Below are positions 1 to 13,485 of a stretch of 64,000 nt of DNA, one piece after another. Source of the DNA: Rhabditoides inermis (Eukaryota > Nematoda > Chromadorea > Rhabditida > Rhabditidae); NCBI GenBank assembly GCA_963966185.1, contig CAWZYM010000429.1:361001-425000 (forward strand), written 5' to 3'. The position numbers and the translations under genes are program-made. Every line of letters starts with the position of its first letter. Position 1 is the stretch's first letter. The notes beneath the pieces were generated by a model. It ran no database searches. It was not told the DNA's origin and worked only from the letters and a program-made list of their open reading frames with translations.

Positions 1-124
1 CGGAGAAAATGCATATCAGTAGCAGTGATCAATATAGTCTTATTATTACTGATCTACATTCAATCAGGGAAGTGAGGCGAGGCGAAATAACATGTAACCT
101 CCTTTTCTCATCCCTCTTTTTTCG

Positions 125-160
<36 letters not shown>

Positions 161-274
161 CCTATCTCCGTCTCTTCCTCTATCTCTCTCGTATAAATTA
201 TGATTTTAGATTAGTGATAACTATGAAGTCTACTTGGATCTAAAATAAATAATAATGGTCAACCAGCTGCTCAT

Positions 275-329
<55 letters not shown>

Positions 330-1008
330 ATTTTACAATATTAGACCAGTGATAACTATAAACTATACTTGTATCTATAATAAATAGTACTGATAGGCTT
401 TTACCGCGGAGTGTGCCGGAGCGCCCTCTATGTGCATACGAGAGAGTGAAAGATCAGAGAGTAGGAGAGAATGCATATCAGTATCAGTGATCAATATATT
501 ATTAAAAATACTGATCTACTGATCGGCTTTGACCGCGGAGGCGCGCGGAGCGTGCCGGAGCGCTTTCTATGTGCATACGAGAGAGTGAAAGATCAGAGAG
601 TAGGAGAGAATGCATATCAGTATCAGTGATCAATATATTATTAAAAATACTGATCTACTGATCGGCTTTGACCGCGGAGGCGCGCGGAGCGTGCCGGAGC
701 GCTTTCTATGTGCATACGAGAGAGTGAAAGATCAAAGAGTCGGAGAAAATGCATATCAGTAGCAGTGATCAATATAGTCTTGTTATTACTGATCTACTGA
801 TCGACTTTGACCGCGGAGGCGCGCGAAGCGTGCCGGAGCGCTTTCTATGTGCATACGAGAACGAGAGAGTGAAAGATCAAAGAGTCGGAGAAAATGCATA
901 TCAGTAGCAGTGATCAATATAGTCTTATTATTACTGATCTACATTCAATCAGGGAAGTGAGGCGAGGCGAAATAACATGTAACCTCCTTTTCTCATCCCT
1001 CTTTTTTC

Positions 1009-1047
<39 letters not shown>

Positions 1048-1161
1048 CCTATCTCCGTCTCTTCCTCTATCTCTCTCGTATAAATTATGATTTTAGATTA
1101 GTGATAACTATGAAGTCTACTTGGATCTAAAATAAATAATAATGGTCAACCAGCTGCTCAT

Positions 1162-1202
<41 letters not shown>

Positions 1203-1881
1203 ATTTTACAATATTAGACCAGTGATAACTATAAACTATACTTGTATCTATAATAAATAGTACTGATAGGCTTTTACCGCGGAGTGTGCCGGAGCGCCCT
1301 CTATGTGCATACGAGAGAGTGAAAGATCAGAGAGTAGGAGAGAATGCATATCAGTATCAGTGATCAATATATTATTAAAAATACTGATCTACTGATCGGC
1401 TTTGACCGCGGAGGCGCGCGGAGCGTGCCGGAGCGCTTTCTATGTGCATACGAGAGAGTGAAAGATCAGAGAGTAGGAGAGAATGCATATCAGTATCAGT
1501 GATCAATATATTATTAAAAATACTGATCTACTGATCGGCTTTGACCGCGGAGGCGCGCGGAGCGTGCCGGAGCGCTTTCTATGTGCATACGAGAGAGTGA
1601 AAGATCAAAGAGTCGGAGAAAATGCATATCAGTAGCAGTGATCAATATAGTCTTGTTATTACTGATCTACTGATCGACTTTGACCGCGGAGGCGCGCGAA
1701 GCGTGCCGGAGCGCTTTCTATGTGCATACGAGAACGAGAGAGTGAAAGATCAAAGAGTCGGAGAAAATGCATATCAGTAGCAGTGATCAATATAGTCTTA
1801 TTATTACTGATCTACATTCAATCAGGGAAGTGAGGCGAGGCGAAATAACATGTAACCTCCTTTTCTCATCCCTCTTTTTTC

Positions 1882-1938
<57 letters not shown>

Positions 1939-2052
1939 CCTATCTCCGTCTCTTCCTCTATCTCTCTCCTATGAATTATGATTTTAGATTAGTGATAACT
2001 ATGAAGTCTACTTGGATCTAAAATAAATAATAATGGTCAACCAGCTGCTCAT

Positions 2053-2093
<41 letters not shown>

Positions 2094-2917
2094 ATTTTAC
2101 AATATTAGACCAGTGATAACTATAAACTATACTTGTATCTATAATAAATAGTACTGATAGGCTTTTACCGCGGAGTGTGCCGGAGCGCCCTCTATGTGCA
2201 TACGAGAGAGTGAAAGATCAGAGAGTAGGAGAGAATGCATATCAGTATCAGTGATCAATATATTATTAAAAATACTGATCTACTGATCGGCTTTGACCGC
2301 GGAGGCGCGCGGAGCGTGCCGGAGCGCTTTCTATGTGCATACGAGAGAGTGAAAGATCAGAGAGTAGGAGAGAATGCATATCAGTATCAGTGATCAATAT
2401 ATTATTAAAAATACTGATCTACTGATCGGCTTTGACCGCGGAGGCGCGCGGAGCGTGCCGGAGCGCTTTCTATGTGCATACGAGAGAGTGAAAGATCAAA
2501 GAGTCGGAGAAAATGCATATCAGTAGCAGTGATCAATATAGTCTTGTTATTACTGATCTACTGATCGACTTTGACCGCGGAGGCGCGCGAAGCGTGCCGG
2601 AGCGCTTTCTATGTGCATACGAGAACGAGAGAGTGAAAGATCAAAGAGTCGGAGAAAATGCATATCAGTAGCAGTGATCAATATAGTCTTATTATTACTG
2701 ATCTACATTCAATCAGGGAAGTGAGGCGAGGCGAAATAACATGTAACCTCCTTTTCTCATCCCTCTTTTTTCGTCTCTCTCTCTCTCTCTCTCTCTTTCT
2801 CTCCCTATCTCCGTCTCTTCCTCTATCTCTCTCGTATAAATTATGATTTTAGATTAGTGATAACTATGAAGTCTACTTGGATCTAAAATAAATAATAATG
2901 GTCAACCAGCTGCTCAT

Positions 2918-2978
<61 letters not shown>

Positions 2979-3128
2979 ATTTTACAATATTAGACCAGTG
3001 ATAACTATAAACTATACTTGTATCTATAATAAATAGTACTGATAGGCTTTTACCGCGGAGTGTGCCGGAGCGCCCTCTATGTGCATACGAGAGAGTGAAA
3101 GATCAGAGAGTAGGAGAGAATGCATATC
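1..3128. repeat. Higher-order satellite, copies 1-4 (first part)
   Basis: This is a tandem array of an ~880-bp higher-order unit (marker positions 9, 894, 1767 and 2658; spacing 885, 873 and 891). Each unit has a block with two long CT tracts around a conserved AT-rich stretch, one shortened monomer in which the hairpin core is deleted, and four monomers of 139, 139, 139 and 145 bp. The last monomer has a 6-bp insertion. Units differ almost only in CT length, so they were homogenised recently. The array runs in from beyond the left edge. No gene is seen; the short open frames are products of the repeat. Confidence 0.95.
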
Positions 3129-3578
3129 GAAGAGAAGGAAGGAGAAACGGAGGAGACGCTCACCGCGCTAGTCAAGAAGACCGTCATTGAAGCTGGACTT
3201 GGAGAGGACCTCGTGCTCAAGGCATTCCGCCCGGATGTCAAGATCGGACCCGGATATCGGCCGGTGAATATGTCGCTGAGGGACGCGGATGCGACTCGCC
3301 GTGTTCGTGCAGCTCTCGGACGTGCAGGGGTCGGACGATTCGTGCGTGCTGATCTCACTTGGATGGAGAGGCAGCGGGATAAGCAGCTTAGACATTATGT
3401 TTCTATTGTGAATGATGATTGTGGTGGTTACAGGTACTGTGTGCGGGATATGGAGGTGGGACTGGCCGGACGCGGGCGGTTCAAGGCAAGCGCGCTCGCT
3501 CGGCAGCAGACCTCGGCGGGCAAGGAAGCTGGAGGTGTGGGGGTGGGGAAGACTGATGCGGTGATAACCAGTCAATGA
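3129..3578 (+). CDS. LINE ORF1, C-terminal part
   Basis: The open frame of about 150 codons runs into the element from satellite sequence (a chance ATG lies at 3120), so the true ORF1 start is probably lost. No zinc knuckle, RRM or coiled coil is visible. The protein is rich in Arg, Gly and Val, with a basic middle (RRVRAALGRAGVGR). ORF1 products of LINEs bind RNA and act as chaperones in the ribonucleoprotein; that role is inferred from position only. Its TGA overlaps the ATG of ORF2 in an ATGA arrangement, so ORF2 could be translated by termination-reinitiation. Confidence 0.7.
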   Translation, partial: EEKEGETEETLTALVKKTVIEAGLGEDLVLKAFRPDVKIGPGYRPVNMSLRDADATRRVRAALGRAGVGRFVRADLTWMERQRDKQLRHYVSIVNDDCGGYRYCVRDMEVGLAGRGRFKASALARQQTSAGKEAGGVGVGKTDAVITSQ

Positions 3579-6352
3579 ATAGTATCTCTCGCGATGAACT
3601 AAGCATCTCAATAAGTAATACTCGTTCTCTCAATAATCAATCAATGCTATCTTTTTCGCACCACTTTTCTATCAATCCCCACCAAGTATCTATAATCACT
3701 GAGACTTGGCTTGACCCCAAAGATTCGGTTCCAGCTTTTTCTAATAGAACTTCCTACTCGGTTTCTCGTTCACATAAGGGTGGTGGAGGTGTTTTAATAT
3801 CGGTCCCAAATTTATTTCGAAGTAAACTAGTGAAGCAGTACTCGTGCCGCTCTTTCGATGCGGTCTGTGTCACCATCGGGTACAGCGCAAAAGATATGAC
3901 CATCATAGGCGTGTATCGGCCACCTGGGTCCGACCCCGACTTTGTTGCGTCATTCGAAAGATTTGTGGGTTCTCTCACAATTTGCGGTTCCCTCCTAATA
4001 GGGGGAGATCTCAATTATCCTGACGTGAATTGGCAAACCCTCCACGCTATGACAAGTCACTCCCGAAACTTCCTGACTTTATGCAGCACTCTCGGTTTAT
4101 TCCAACTCGTAAATTTCCCAACTCGTCATCAAAACACACTAGACCTTATTTTGACAGATGACAAACAGCTTCTCTCGAATTTGCGTCCCGGAATTGCATT
4201 TAGCGACCATCTCATGGTGGAAGCGGACTTCCGTTGTTTTGATTTGCCTGCGCGACGCTCACCCACTATCGCTCGTGATTTCCGGAAAGCTGACTATGCT
4301 GCGATGGAATCAGACTTGAGTACCGTCAACTGGTTTTCATTGTTTCATAATTGCGACATCAACGAAATGTACAGCAAGTTCTGCGATAAAGTTAATTCGA
4401 GTGTTTCCCTCAGAGTACCAAGGATTACTAGACAACAATGCGAGTTTCCGGAATGGCTAAGTAGACTGAAACAGAGGGTTAGACGTGCTTACATCAAGCA
4501 AAAACGTACTGGCACACAGGATGATCAGAACAGATACAAGTCTCTTCTTCGAGAGTATAGAGAGAGTCTAGCTATGTGTATTGGTAATAGGGAGAGGGAT
4601 ATCTTGAGGTCCAAAAACTCAGTACAATATTGGCAGTACGTAAAGAACAAGATGGCGCCTCCTCAACCGATTCCATCCCTGGTTGACTCCTCCGGTCGAG
4701 TTGTGGAGGATGATGGAGAAAGAGCCACTCTTTTTAATGAATATTTTGCTACCGTATTCACAGTCGATGATCAAGCCCCTTTCGATCCTCAAATCAACAC
4801 TCCTCTCACTCCAATGCAAAACATAGATGTTTCTCCTCATATTGTTTACGAGTACCTAAAACGATCTAAGCGCAAACTGAGTTGTGGACCTGATGATATC
4901 CCCTCTATTCTACTACAATCACTTGCTGTGGTTCTTGCTTTACCTCTCTCTTTGATATTCAGTGAAAGTGTGAGATCTGGTATTGTGCCTGATATATGGA
5001 AGAAGAGCACTGTAGTTCCGGTTTTTAAGAAAGGGGATCACTCGAATTGCTCGAACTACCGACCTATATCACTAACTTGCTGTACATGTCGCGTTTTGGA
5101 ACGAATCATTGTCTATGAAATGCGTAAATATCTCTGGAGACAAAATTTGATATCACCCGCGCAGCATGGATTCCTAAACGGGAGAAGCTGTACAACAAAT
5201 ATGCTTGAATTTGTCGGATATGTATCTTCTAAATTAGCTAGTAAAATAAACGTTGATTGTATTTATCTAGACGTAAGCAAAGCATTCGACACGGTTTGTC
5301 ATCGCCGACTTCTCATACTTTGTGAACGCTATGGTCTGAACCGAGATGTGCTGCAATGGCTAAATTGCTATCTGAGTGATAGGTCGCAGTCCGTACGTAT
5401 CGGATCATGCCATTCACACTGGCTGCCAGTACTAAGCGGTGTACCACAAGGGTCGGTTCTTGGACCACTCTTATTCCTATTATACATCAACGACCTTGAC
5501 AGAAACGCAATCAAATACAGTAAGCATATAACATATGCTGACGACATGAAGCTATATATCAGTCATGACACTCCCGATTTCCATGAAAAACTAAATCATG
5601 ATCTGAACAGTACACGAAACTTTCTTGCAGACCGGCAGTTAAAGCTGTCAGTCAGTAAATGTGAAGTTTTGAATTATGGCAAGAAAAATCCAAGGTTAAC
5701 ATATAAATGTGATAATGTGACTTTGTCAAACGTGGAGGTGGTGCGCGACCTTGGTATCTGGATGACCCCGACTCTTGATCCATCTAAACACCTTTCGGTG
5801 GTCATTCAGAAAGCAAATGCTCGAATAAACACACTGAAACGTACGTTTACTAAAAACAATGAACTGTTTTTGAATTTTTACAAAACTTCAATACGACCAA
5901 CTTTAGAGTATGGATCTGAAATTTTGTGTCACATGAGTAAGGGTTGTATTAATGATCTAGATAAAGTTCAGAGAGCATTCACCAAAATATTATTGCCAAA
6001 AATGTCATATCCCCACCGTTTATCTGAACTATCTCTCGAAACATTGTGGTTCAGACGAATCAAAACGGATCTGCGTATAGTACACCGTTACCTGTATGGT
6101 TATATGAATACGCAGCACATGCCTTTCACACTAGTTCCCCGAGATTCACGAGCTGCATCACTACGTTCAAATGGACTTAAAATAACCTATACTGCCTCTG
6201 GCTCTGAGCCAACTTTTGTTTCCTCCCGAGTAGTAAACTATTGGAATAAGCTGGACCGTTCTACCGTTTGTTTATACAGTAAGAAAGAATTTAAGTTATC
6301 CCTCAATAGATTCCTTTTGCTTCACCCACTAGACGACCCCACTAGGCTTTAG
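3575..6352 (+). CDS. LINE ORF2: APE endonuclease-reverse transcriptase
   Basis: This is a complete 925-aa protein without internal stops. The N-terminal apurinic-like endonuclease shows TETW (E44), GGDLNYPD (D145, N147) and SDH (S210-H212). Reverse transcriptase covers roughly residues 430-740, with NYRPISL (494-500), DVSKAFD (566-572), GVPQGSVLGP (622-631) and the YADD catalytic box (654-657). About 250 C-terminal residues follow without a visible RNase H. It nicks DNA and primes reverse transcription at the target. All catalytic motifs are present, so this copy could be active or was so recently. The start is the ATG overlapping the ORF1 stop. Confidence 0.95.
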   Translation: MNSISRDELSISISNTRSLNNQSMLSFSHHFSINPHQVSIITETWLDPKDSVPAFSNRTSYSVSRSHKGGGGVLISVPNLFRSKLVKQYSCRSFDAVCVTIGYSAKDMTIIGVYRPPGSDPDFVASFERFVGSLTICGSLLIGGDLNYPDVNWQTLHAMTSHSRNFLTLCSTLGLFQLVNFPTRHQNTLDLILTDDKQLLSNLRPGIAFSDHLMVEADFRCFDLPARRSPTIARDFRKADYAAMESDLSTVNWFSLFHNCDINEMYSKFCDKVNSSVSLRVPRITRQQCEFPEWLSRLKQRVRRAYIKQKRTGTQDDQNRYKSLLREYRESLAMCIGNRERDILRSKNSVQYWQYVKNKMAPPQPIPSLVDSSGRVVEDDGERATLFNEYFATVFTVDDQAPFDPQINTPLTPMQNIDVSPHIVYEYLKRSKRKLSCGPDDIPSILLQSLAVVLALPLSLIFSESVRSGIVPDIWKKSTVVPVFKKGDHSNCSNYRPISLTCCTCRVLERIIVYEMRKYLWRQNLISPAQHGFLNGRSCTTNMLEFVGYVSSKLASKINVDCIYLDVSKAFDTVCHRRLLILCERYGLNRDVLQWLNCYLSDRSQSVRIGSCHSHWLPVLSGVPQGSVLGPLLFLLYINDLDRNAIKYSKHITYADDMKLYISHDTPDFHEKLNHDLNSTRNFLADRQLKLSVSKCEVLNYGKKNPRLTYKCDNVTLSNVEVVRDLGIWMTPTLDPSKHLSVVIQKANARINTLKRTFTKNNELFLNFYKTSIRPTLEYGSEILCHMSKGCINDLDKVQRAFTKILLPKMSYPHRLSELSLETLWFRRIKTDLRIVHRYLYGYMNTQHMPFTLVPRDSRAASLRSNGLKITYTASGSEPTFVSSRVVNYWNKLDRSTVCLYSKKEFKLSLNRFLLLHPLDDPTRL

Positions 6353-6606
6353 TATATCGCGTGAGTACTATCATTGACTGTAGTGTCTCGTAGCAGGCTT
6401 TTCCTGCTCTCATCTTTCAGCCTGCTTCCTACCGGGAGCGCGTGTCTCACACAAGCACTTTGTGCCTCTGAGGGGCGCGCTGCAGTCTCGCCTTGCGGTG
6501 TGTGGACTTGGATTGCTCGACACATCGATTGACCAAACCATCCCCACTATCCTCATTCAGTGCCTGACTGTTTTATGGATAAACAATTATTATTATTATT
6601 ATTATC
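6353..6606 (+). other. LINE 3' UTR and ATT-repeat tail
   Basis: The non-coding 3' end of the LINE is moderately GC-rich (6400-6530). It then ends in TTTTATGGATAAACAATT followed by an ATT microsatellite that merges with the satellite. Simple-repeat tails of this kind are typical of CR1/Jockey/I-group elements and replace a poly(A) tail. Confidence 0.85.
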
Positions 6607-7135
6607 AGTATCAGTGATCAATATATTATTAAAAATACTGATCTACTGATCGGCTTTGACCGCGGAGGCGCGCGGAGCGTGCCGGAGCGCTTTCTATGTG
6701 CATACGAGAGAGTGAAAGATCAGAGAGTAGGAGAGAATGCATATCAGTATCAGTGATCAATATATTATTAAAAATACTGATCTACTGATCGGCTTTGACC
6801 GCGGAGGCGCGCGGAGCGTGCCGGAGCGCTTTCTATGTGCATACGAGAGAGTGAAAGATCAAAGAGTCGGAGAAAATGCATATCAGTAACAGTGATCAAT
6901 ATAGTCTTGTTATTACTGATCTACTGATCGACTTTGACCGCGGAGGCGCGCGAAGCGTGCCGGAGCGCTTTCTATGTGCATACGAGAACGAGAGAGTGAA
7001 AGATCAAAGAGTCGGAGAAAATGCATATCAGTAGCAGTGATCAATATAGTCTTATTATTACTGATCTACATTCAATCAGGGAAGTGAGGCGAGGCGAAAT
7101 AACATGTAACCTCCTTTTATCATCCCTCTTTTTTC

Positions 7136-7180
<45 letters not shown>

Positions 7181-7294
7181 CCTATCTCCGTCTCTTCCTC
7201 TATCTCTCTCGTATAAATTATGATTTTAGATTAGTGATAACTATGAAGTCTACTTGGATCTAAAATAAATAATAATGGTCAACCAGCTGCTCAT

Positions 7295-7337
<43 letters not shown>

Positions 7338-8016
7338 ATTTTACAATATTAGACCAGTGATAACTATAAACTATACTTGTATCTATAATAAATAGTACTG
7401 ATAGGCTTTTACCGCGGAGTGTGCCGGAGCGCCCTCTATGTGCATACGAGAGAGTGAAATATCAGAGAGTAGGAGAGAATGCATATCAGTATCAGTGATC
7501 AATATATTATTAAAAATACTGATCTACTGATCGGCTTTGACCGCGGAGGCGCGCGGAGCGTGCCGGAGCGCTTTCTATGTGCATACGAGAGAGTGAAAGA
7601 TCAGAGAGTAGGAGAGAATGCATATCAGTATCAGTGATCAATATATTATTAAAAATACTGATCTACTGATCGGCTTTGACCGCGGAGGCGCGCGGAGCGT
7701 GCCGGAGCGCATTCTATGTGCATACGAGAGAGTGAAAGATCAAAGAGTCGGAGAAAATGCATATCAGTAGCAGTGATCAATATAGTCTTGTTATTACTGA
7801 TCTACTGATCGACTTTGACCGCGGAGGCGCGCGAAGCGTGCCGGAGCGCTTTCTATGTGCATACGAGAACGAGAGAGTGAAAGATCAAAGAGTCGGAGAA
7901 AATGCATATCAGTAGCAGTGATCAATATAGTCTTATTATTACTGATCTACATTCAATCAGGGAAGTGAGGCGAGGCGAAATAACATGTAACCTCCTTTTC
8001 TCATCCCTCTTTTTTC

Positions 8017-8061
<45 letters not shown>

Positions 8062-8175
8062 CCTATCTCCGTCTCTTCCTCTATCTCTCTCCTATGAATT
8101 ATGATTTTAGATTAGTGATAACTATGAAGTCTACTTGGATCTAAAATAAATAATAATGGTCAACCAGCTGCTCAT

Positions 8176-8224
<49 letters not shown>

Positions 8225-8903
8225 ATTTTACAATATTAGACCAGTGATAACTATAAACTATACTTGTATCTATAATAAATAGTACTGATAGGCTTTTACC
8301 GCGGAGTGTGCCGGAGCGCCCTCTATGTGCATACGAGAGAGTGAAAGATCAGAGAGTAGGAGAGAATGCATATCAGTATCAGTGATCAATATATTATTAA
8401 AAATACTGATCTACTGATCGGCTTTGACCGCGGAGGCGCGCGGAGCGTGCCGGAGCGCTTTCTATGTGCATACGAGAGAGTGAAAGATCAGAGAGTAGGA
8501 GAGAATGCATATCAGTATCAGTGATCAATATATTATTAAAAATACTGATCTACTGATCGGCTTTGACCGCGGAGGCGCGCGGAGCGTGCCGGAGCGCTTT
8601 CTATGTGCATACGAGAGAGTGAAAGATCAAAGAGTCGGAGAAAATGCATATCAGTAGCAGTGATCAATATAGTCTTGTTATTACTGATCTACTGATCGAC
8701 TTTGACCGCGGAGGCGCGCGAAGCGTGCCGGAGCGCTTTCTATGTGCATACGAGAACGAGAGAGTGAAAGATCAAAGAGTCGGAGAAAATGCATATCAGT
8801 AGCAGTGATCAATATAGTCTTATTATTACTGATCTACATTCAATCAGGGAAGTGAGGCGAGGCGAAATAACATGTAACCTCCTTTTCTCATCCCTCTTTT
8901 TTC

Positions 8904-8942
<39 letters not shown>

Positions 8943-9060
8943 CCTATCTCCGTCTCTTCCTCTATCTCTCTCCTATGAATTATGATTTTAGATTAGTGAT
9001 AACTATGAAGTCTACTTGGATCTAAAATAAATAATAATGGTCAACCAGCTGCTCATCCCA

Positions 9061-9100
<40 letters not shown>

Positions 9101-9934
9101 TATATTTTACAATATTAGACCAGTGATAACTATAAACTATACTTGTATCTATAATAAATAGTACTGATAGGCTTTTACCGCGGAGTGTGCCGGAGCGCCC
9201 TCTATGTGCATACGAGAGAGTGAAAGATCAGAGAGTAGGAGAGAATGCATATCAGTATCAGTGATCAATATATTATTAAAAATACTGATCTACTGATCGG
9301 CTTTGACCGCGGAGGCGCGCGGAGCGTGCCGGAGCGCTTTCTATGTGCATACGAGAGAGTGAAAGATCAGAGAGTAGGAGAGAATGCATATCAGTATCAG
9401 TGATCAATATATTATTAAAAATACTGATCTACTGATCGGCTTTGACCGCGGAGGCGCGCGGAGCGTGCCGGAGCGCTTTCTATGTGCATACGAGAGAGTG
9501 AAAGATCAAAGAGTCGGAGAAAATGCATATCAGTAGCAGTGATCAATATAGTCTTGTTATTACTGATCTACTGATCGACTTTGACCGCGGAGGCGCGCGA
9601 AGCGTGCCGGAGCGCTTTCTATGTGCATACGAGAACGAGAGAGTGAAAGATCAAAGAGTCGGAGAAAATGCATATCAGTAGCAGTGATCAATATAGTCTT
9701 ATTATTACTGATCTACATTCAATCAGGGAAGTGAGGCGAGGCAAAATAACATGTAACCTCCTTTTATCATCCCTCTTTTTTCGTCTCTCTCTCTCTCTCT
9801 CTCTCTTCTCTCTTTCTCTCCCTATCTCCGTCTCTTCCTCTATCTCTCTCGTATAAATTATGATTTTAGATTAGTGATAACTATGAAGTCTACTTGGATC
9901 TAAAATAAATAATAATGGTCAACCAGCTGCTCAT

Positions 9935-9979
<45 letters not shown>

Positions 9980-10658
9980 ATTTTACAATATTAGACCAGT
10001 GATAACTATAAACTATACTTGTATCTATAATAAATAGTACTGATAGGCTTTTACCGCGGAGTGTGCCGGAGCGCCCTCTATGTGCATACGAGAGAGTGAA
10101 AGATCAGAGAGTAGGAGAGAATGCATATCAGTATCAGTGATCAATATATTATTAAAAATACTGATCTACTGATCGGCTTTGACCGCGGAGGCGCGCGGAG
10201 CGTGCCGGAGCGCTTTCTATGTGCATACGAGAGAGTGAAAGATCAGAGAGTAGGAGAGAATGCATATCAGTATCAGTGATCAATATATTATTAAAAATAC
10301 TGATCTACTGATCGGCTTTGACCGCGGAGGCGCGCGGAGCGTGCCGGAGCGCATTCTATGTGCATACGAGAGAGTGAAAGATCAAAGAGTCGGAGAAAAT
10401 GCATATCAGTAGCAGTGATCAATATAGTCTTGTTATTACTGATCTACTGATCGACTTTGACCGCGGAGGCGCGCGAAGCGTGCCGGAGCGCTTTCTATGT
10501 GCATACGAGAACGAGAGAGTGAAAGATCAAAGAGTCGGAGAAAATGCATATCAGTAGCAGTGATCAATATAGTCTTATTATTACTGATCTACATTCAATC
10601 AGGGAAGTGAGGCGAGGCGAAATAACATGTAACCTCCTTTTATCATCCCTCTTTTTTC

Positions 10659-10703
<45 letters not shown>

Positions 10704-10817
10704 CCTATCTCCGTCTCTTCCTCTATCTCTCTCGTATAAATTATGATTTTAGATTAGTGATAACTATGAAGTCTACTTGGATCTAAAATAAATAATAATG
10801 GTCAACCAGCTGCTCAT

Positions 10818-10870
<53 letters not shown>

Positions 10871-11549
10871 ATTTTACAATATTAGACCAGTGATAACTAT
10901 AAACTATACTTGTATCTATAATAAATAGTACTGATAGGCTTTTACCGCGGAGTGTGCCGGAGCGCCCTCTATGTGCATACGAGAGAGTGAAAGATCAGAG
11001 AGTAGGAGAGAATGCATATCAGTATCAGTGATCAATATATTATTAAAAATACTGATCTACTGATCGGCTTTGACCGCGGAGGCGCGCGGAGCGTGCCGGA
11101 GCGCTTTCTATGTGCATACGAGAGAGTGAAAGATCAGAGAGTAGGAGAGAATGCATATCAGTATCAGTGATCAATATATTATTAAAAATACTGATCTACT
11201 GATCGGCTTTGACCGCGGAGGCGCGCGGAGCGTGCCGGAGCGCATTCTATGTGCATACGAGAGAGTGAAAGATCAAAGAGTCGGAGAAAATGCATATCAG
11301 TAGCAGTGATCAATATAGTCTTGTTATTACTGATCTACTGATCGACTTTGACCGCGGAGGCGCGCGAAGCGTGCCGGAGCGCTTTCTATGTGCATACGAG
11401 AACGAGAGAGTGAAATATCAAAGAGTCGGAGAAAATGCATATCAGTAGCAGTGATCAATATAGTCTTATTATTACTGATCTACATTCAATCAGGGAAGTG
11501 AGGCGAGGCGAAATAACATGTAACCTCCTTTTCTCATCCCTCTTTTTTC

Positions 11550-11588
<39 letters not shown>

Positions 11589-12409
11589 CCTATCTCCGTC
11601 TCTTCCTCTATCTCTCTCGTATAAATTATGATTTTAGATTAGTGATAACTATGAAGTCTACTTGGATCTAAAATAAATAATAATGGTCAACCAGCTGCTC
11701 ATCCCACTCTCTCTCTCTCTCTCTCTTATATTTTACAATATTAGACCAGTGATAACTATAAACTATACTTGTATCTATAATAAATAGTACTGATAGGCTT
11801 TTACCGCGGAGTGTGCCGGAGCGCCCTCTATGTGCATACGAGAGAGTGAAAGATCAGAGAGTAGGAGAGAATGCATATCAGTATCAGTGATCAATATATT
11901 ATTAAAAATACTGATCTACTGATCGGCTTTGACCGCGGAGGCGCGCGGAGCGTGCCGGAGCGCTTTCTATGTGCATACGAGAGAGTGAAAGATCAGAGAG
12001 TAGGAGAGAATGCATATCAGTATCAGTGATCAATATATTATTAAAAATACTGATCTACTGATCGGCTTTGACCGCGGAGGCGCGCGGAGCGTGCCGGAGC
12101 GCTTTCTATGTGCATACGAGAGAGTGAAAGATCAAAGAGTCGGAGAAAATGCATATCAGTAGCAGTGATCAATATAGTCTTGTTATTACTGATCTACTGA
12201 TCGACTTTGACCGCGGAGGCGCGCGAAGCGTGCCGGAGCGCTTTCTATGTGCATACGAGAACGAGAGAGTGAAAGATCAAAGAGTCGGAGAAAATGCATA
12301 TCAGTAGCAGTGATCAATATAGTCTTAATATTACTGATCTACATTCAATCAGGGAAGTGAGGCGAGGCGAAATAACATGTAACCTCCTTTTCTCATCCCT
12401 CTTTTTTCG

Positions 12410-12445
<36 letters not shown>

Positions 12446-12559
12446 CCTATCTCCATCTCTTCCTCTATCTCTCTCGTATAAATTATGATTTTAGATTAGT
12501 GATAACTATGAAGTCTACTTGGATCTAAAATAAATAATAATGGTCAACCAGCTGCTCAT

Positions 12560-12606
<47 letters not shown>

Positions 12607-13285
12607 ATTTTACAATATTAGACCAGTGATAACTATAAACTATACTTGTATCTATAATAAATAGTACTGATAGGCTTTTACCGCGGAGTGTGCCGGAGCG
12701 CCCTCTATGTGCATACGAGAGAGTGAAAGATCAGAGAGTAGGAGAGAATGCATATCAGTATCAGTGATCAATATATTATTAAAAATACTGATCTACTGAT
12801 CGGCTTTGACCGCGGAGGCGCGCGGAGCGTGCCGGAGCGCTTTCTATGTGCATACGAGAGAGTGAAAGATCAGAGAGTAGGAGAGAATGCATATCAGTAT
12901 CAGTGATCAATATATTATTAAAAATACTGATCTACTGATCGGCTTTGACCGCGGAGGCGCGCGGAGCGTGCCGGAGCGCTTTCTATGTGCATACGAGAGA
13001 GTGAAAGATCAAAGAGTCGGAGAAAATGCATATCAGTAGCAGTGATCAATATAGTCTTGTTATTACTGATCTACTGATCGACTTTGACCGCGGAGGCGCG
13101 CGAAGCGTGCCGGAGCGCTTTCTATGTGCATACGAGAACGAGAGAGTGAAAGATCAAAGAGTCGGAGAAAATGCATATCAGTAGCAGTGATCAATATAGT
13201 CTTATTATTACTGATCTACATTCAATCAGGGAAGTGAGGCGAGGCGAAATAACATGTAACCTCCTTTTCTCATCCCTCTTTTTTC

Positions 13286-13332
<47 letters not shown>

Positions 13333-13446
13333 CCTATCTCCGTCTCTTCCTCTATCTCTCTCGTATAAATTATGATTTTAGATTAGTGATAACTATGAAG
13401 TCTACTTGGATCTAAAATAAATAATAATGGTCAACCAGCTGCTCAT

Positions 13447-13485
<39 letters not shown>

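Larger units (their letters stand above)
3129..6606 (+). mobile_element. CR1/Jockey-like non-LTR retrotransposon, intact ORF2
   Basis: The insertion interrupts a satellite monomer. The repeat reads up to position 3128 and resumes at about 6607, and removing the insert restores a normal ~885-bp unit. The element holds the end of ORF1, a complete ORF2 with apurinic endonuclease and reverse transcriptase, a ~230-bp 3' UTR and a short ATT-repeat tail at 6586-6606. Any target-site duplication is at most 4 bp (TATC). ORF1 looks 5'-truncated because the open frame starts in satellite DNA. The tail and the ORF2 layout fit the CR1/L2/Jockey group; the exact clade is not settled. Confidence 0.93.

Noticed and set aside
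9..13368. Repeated small ORF beginning MHISSSDQYS in every ~880-bp unit
   Set aside because: It reads through a CT microsatellite in varying frames and lengths, and is simply the repeat translated. No codon-level conservation beyond the DNA identity.
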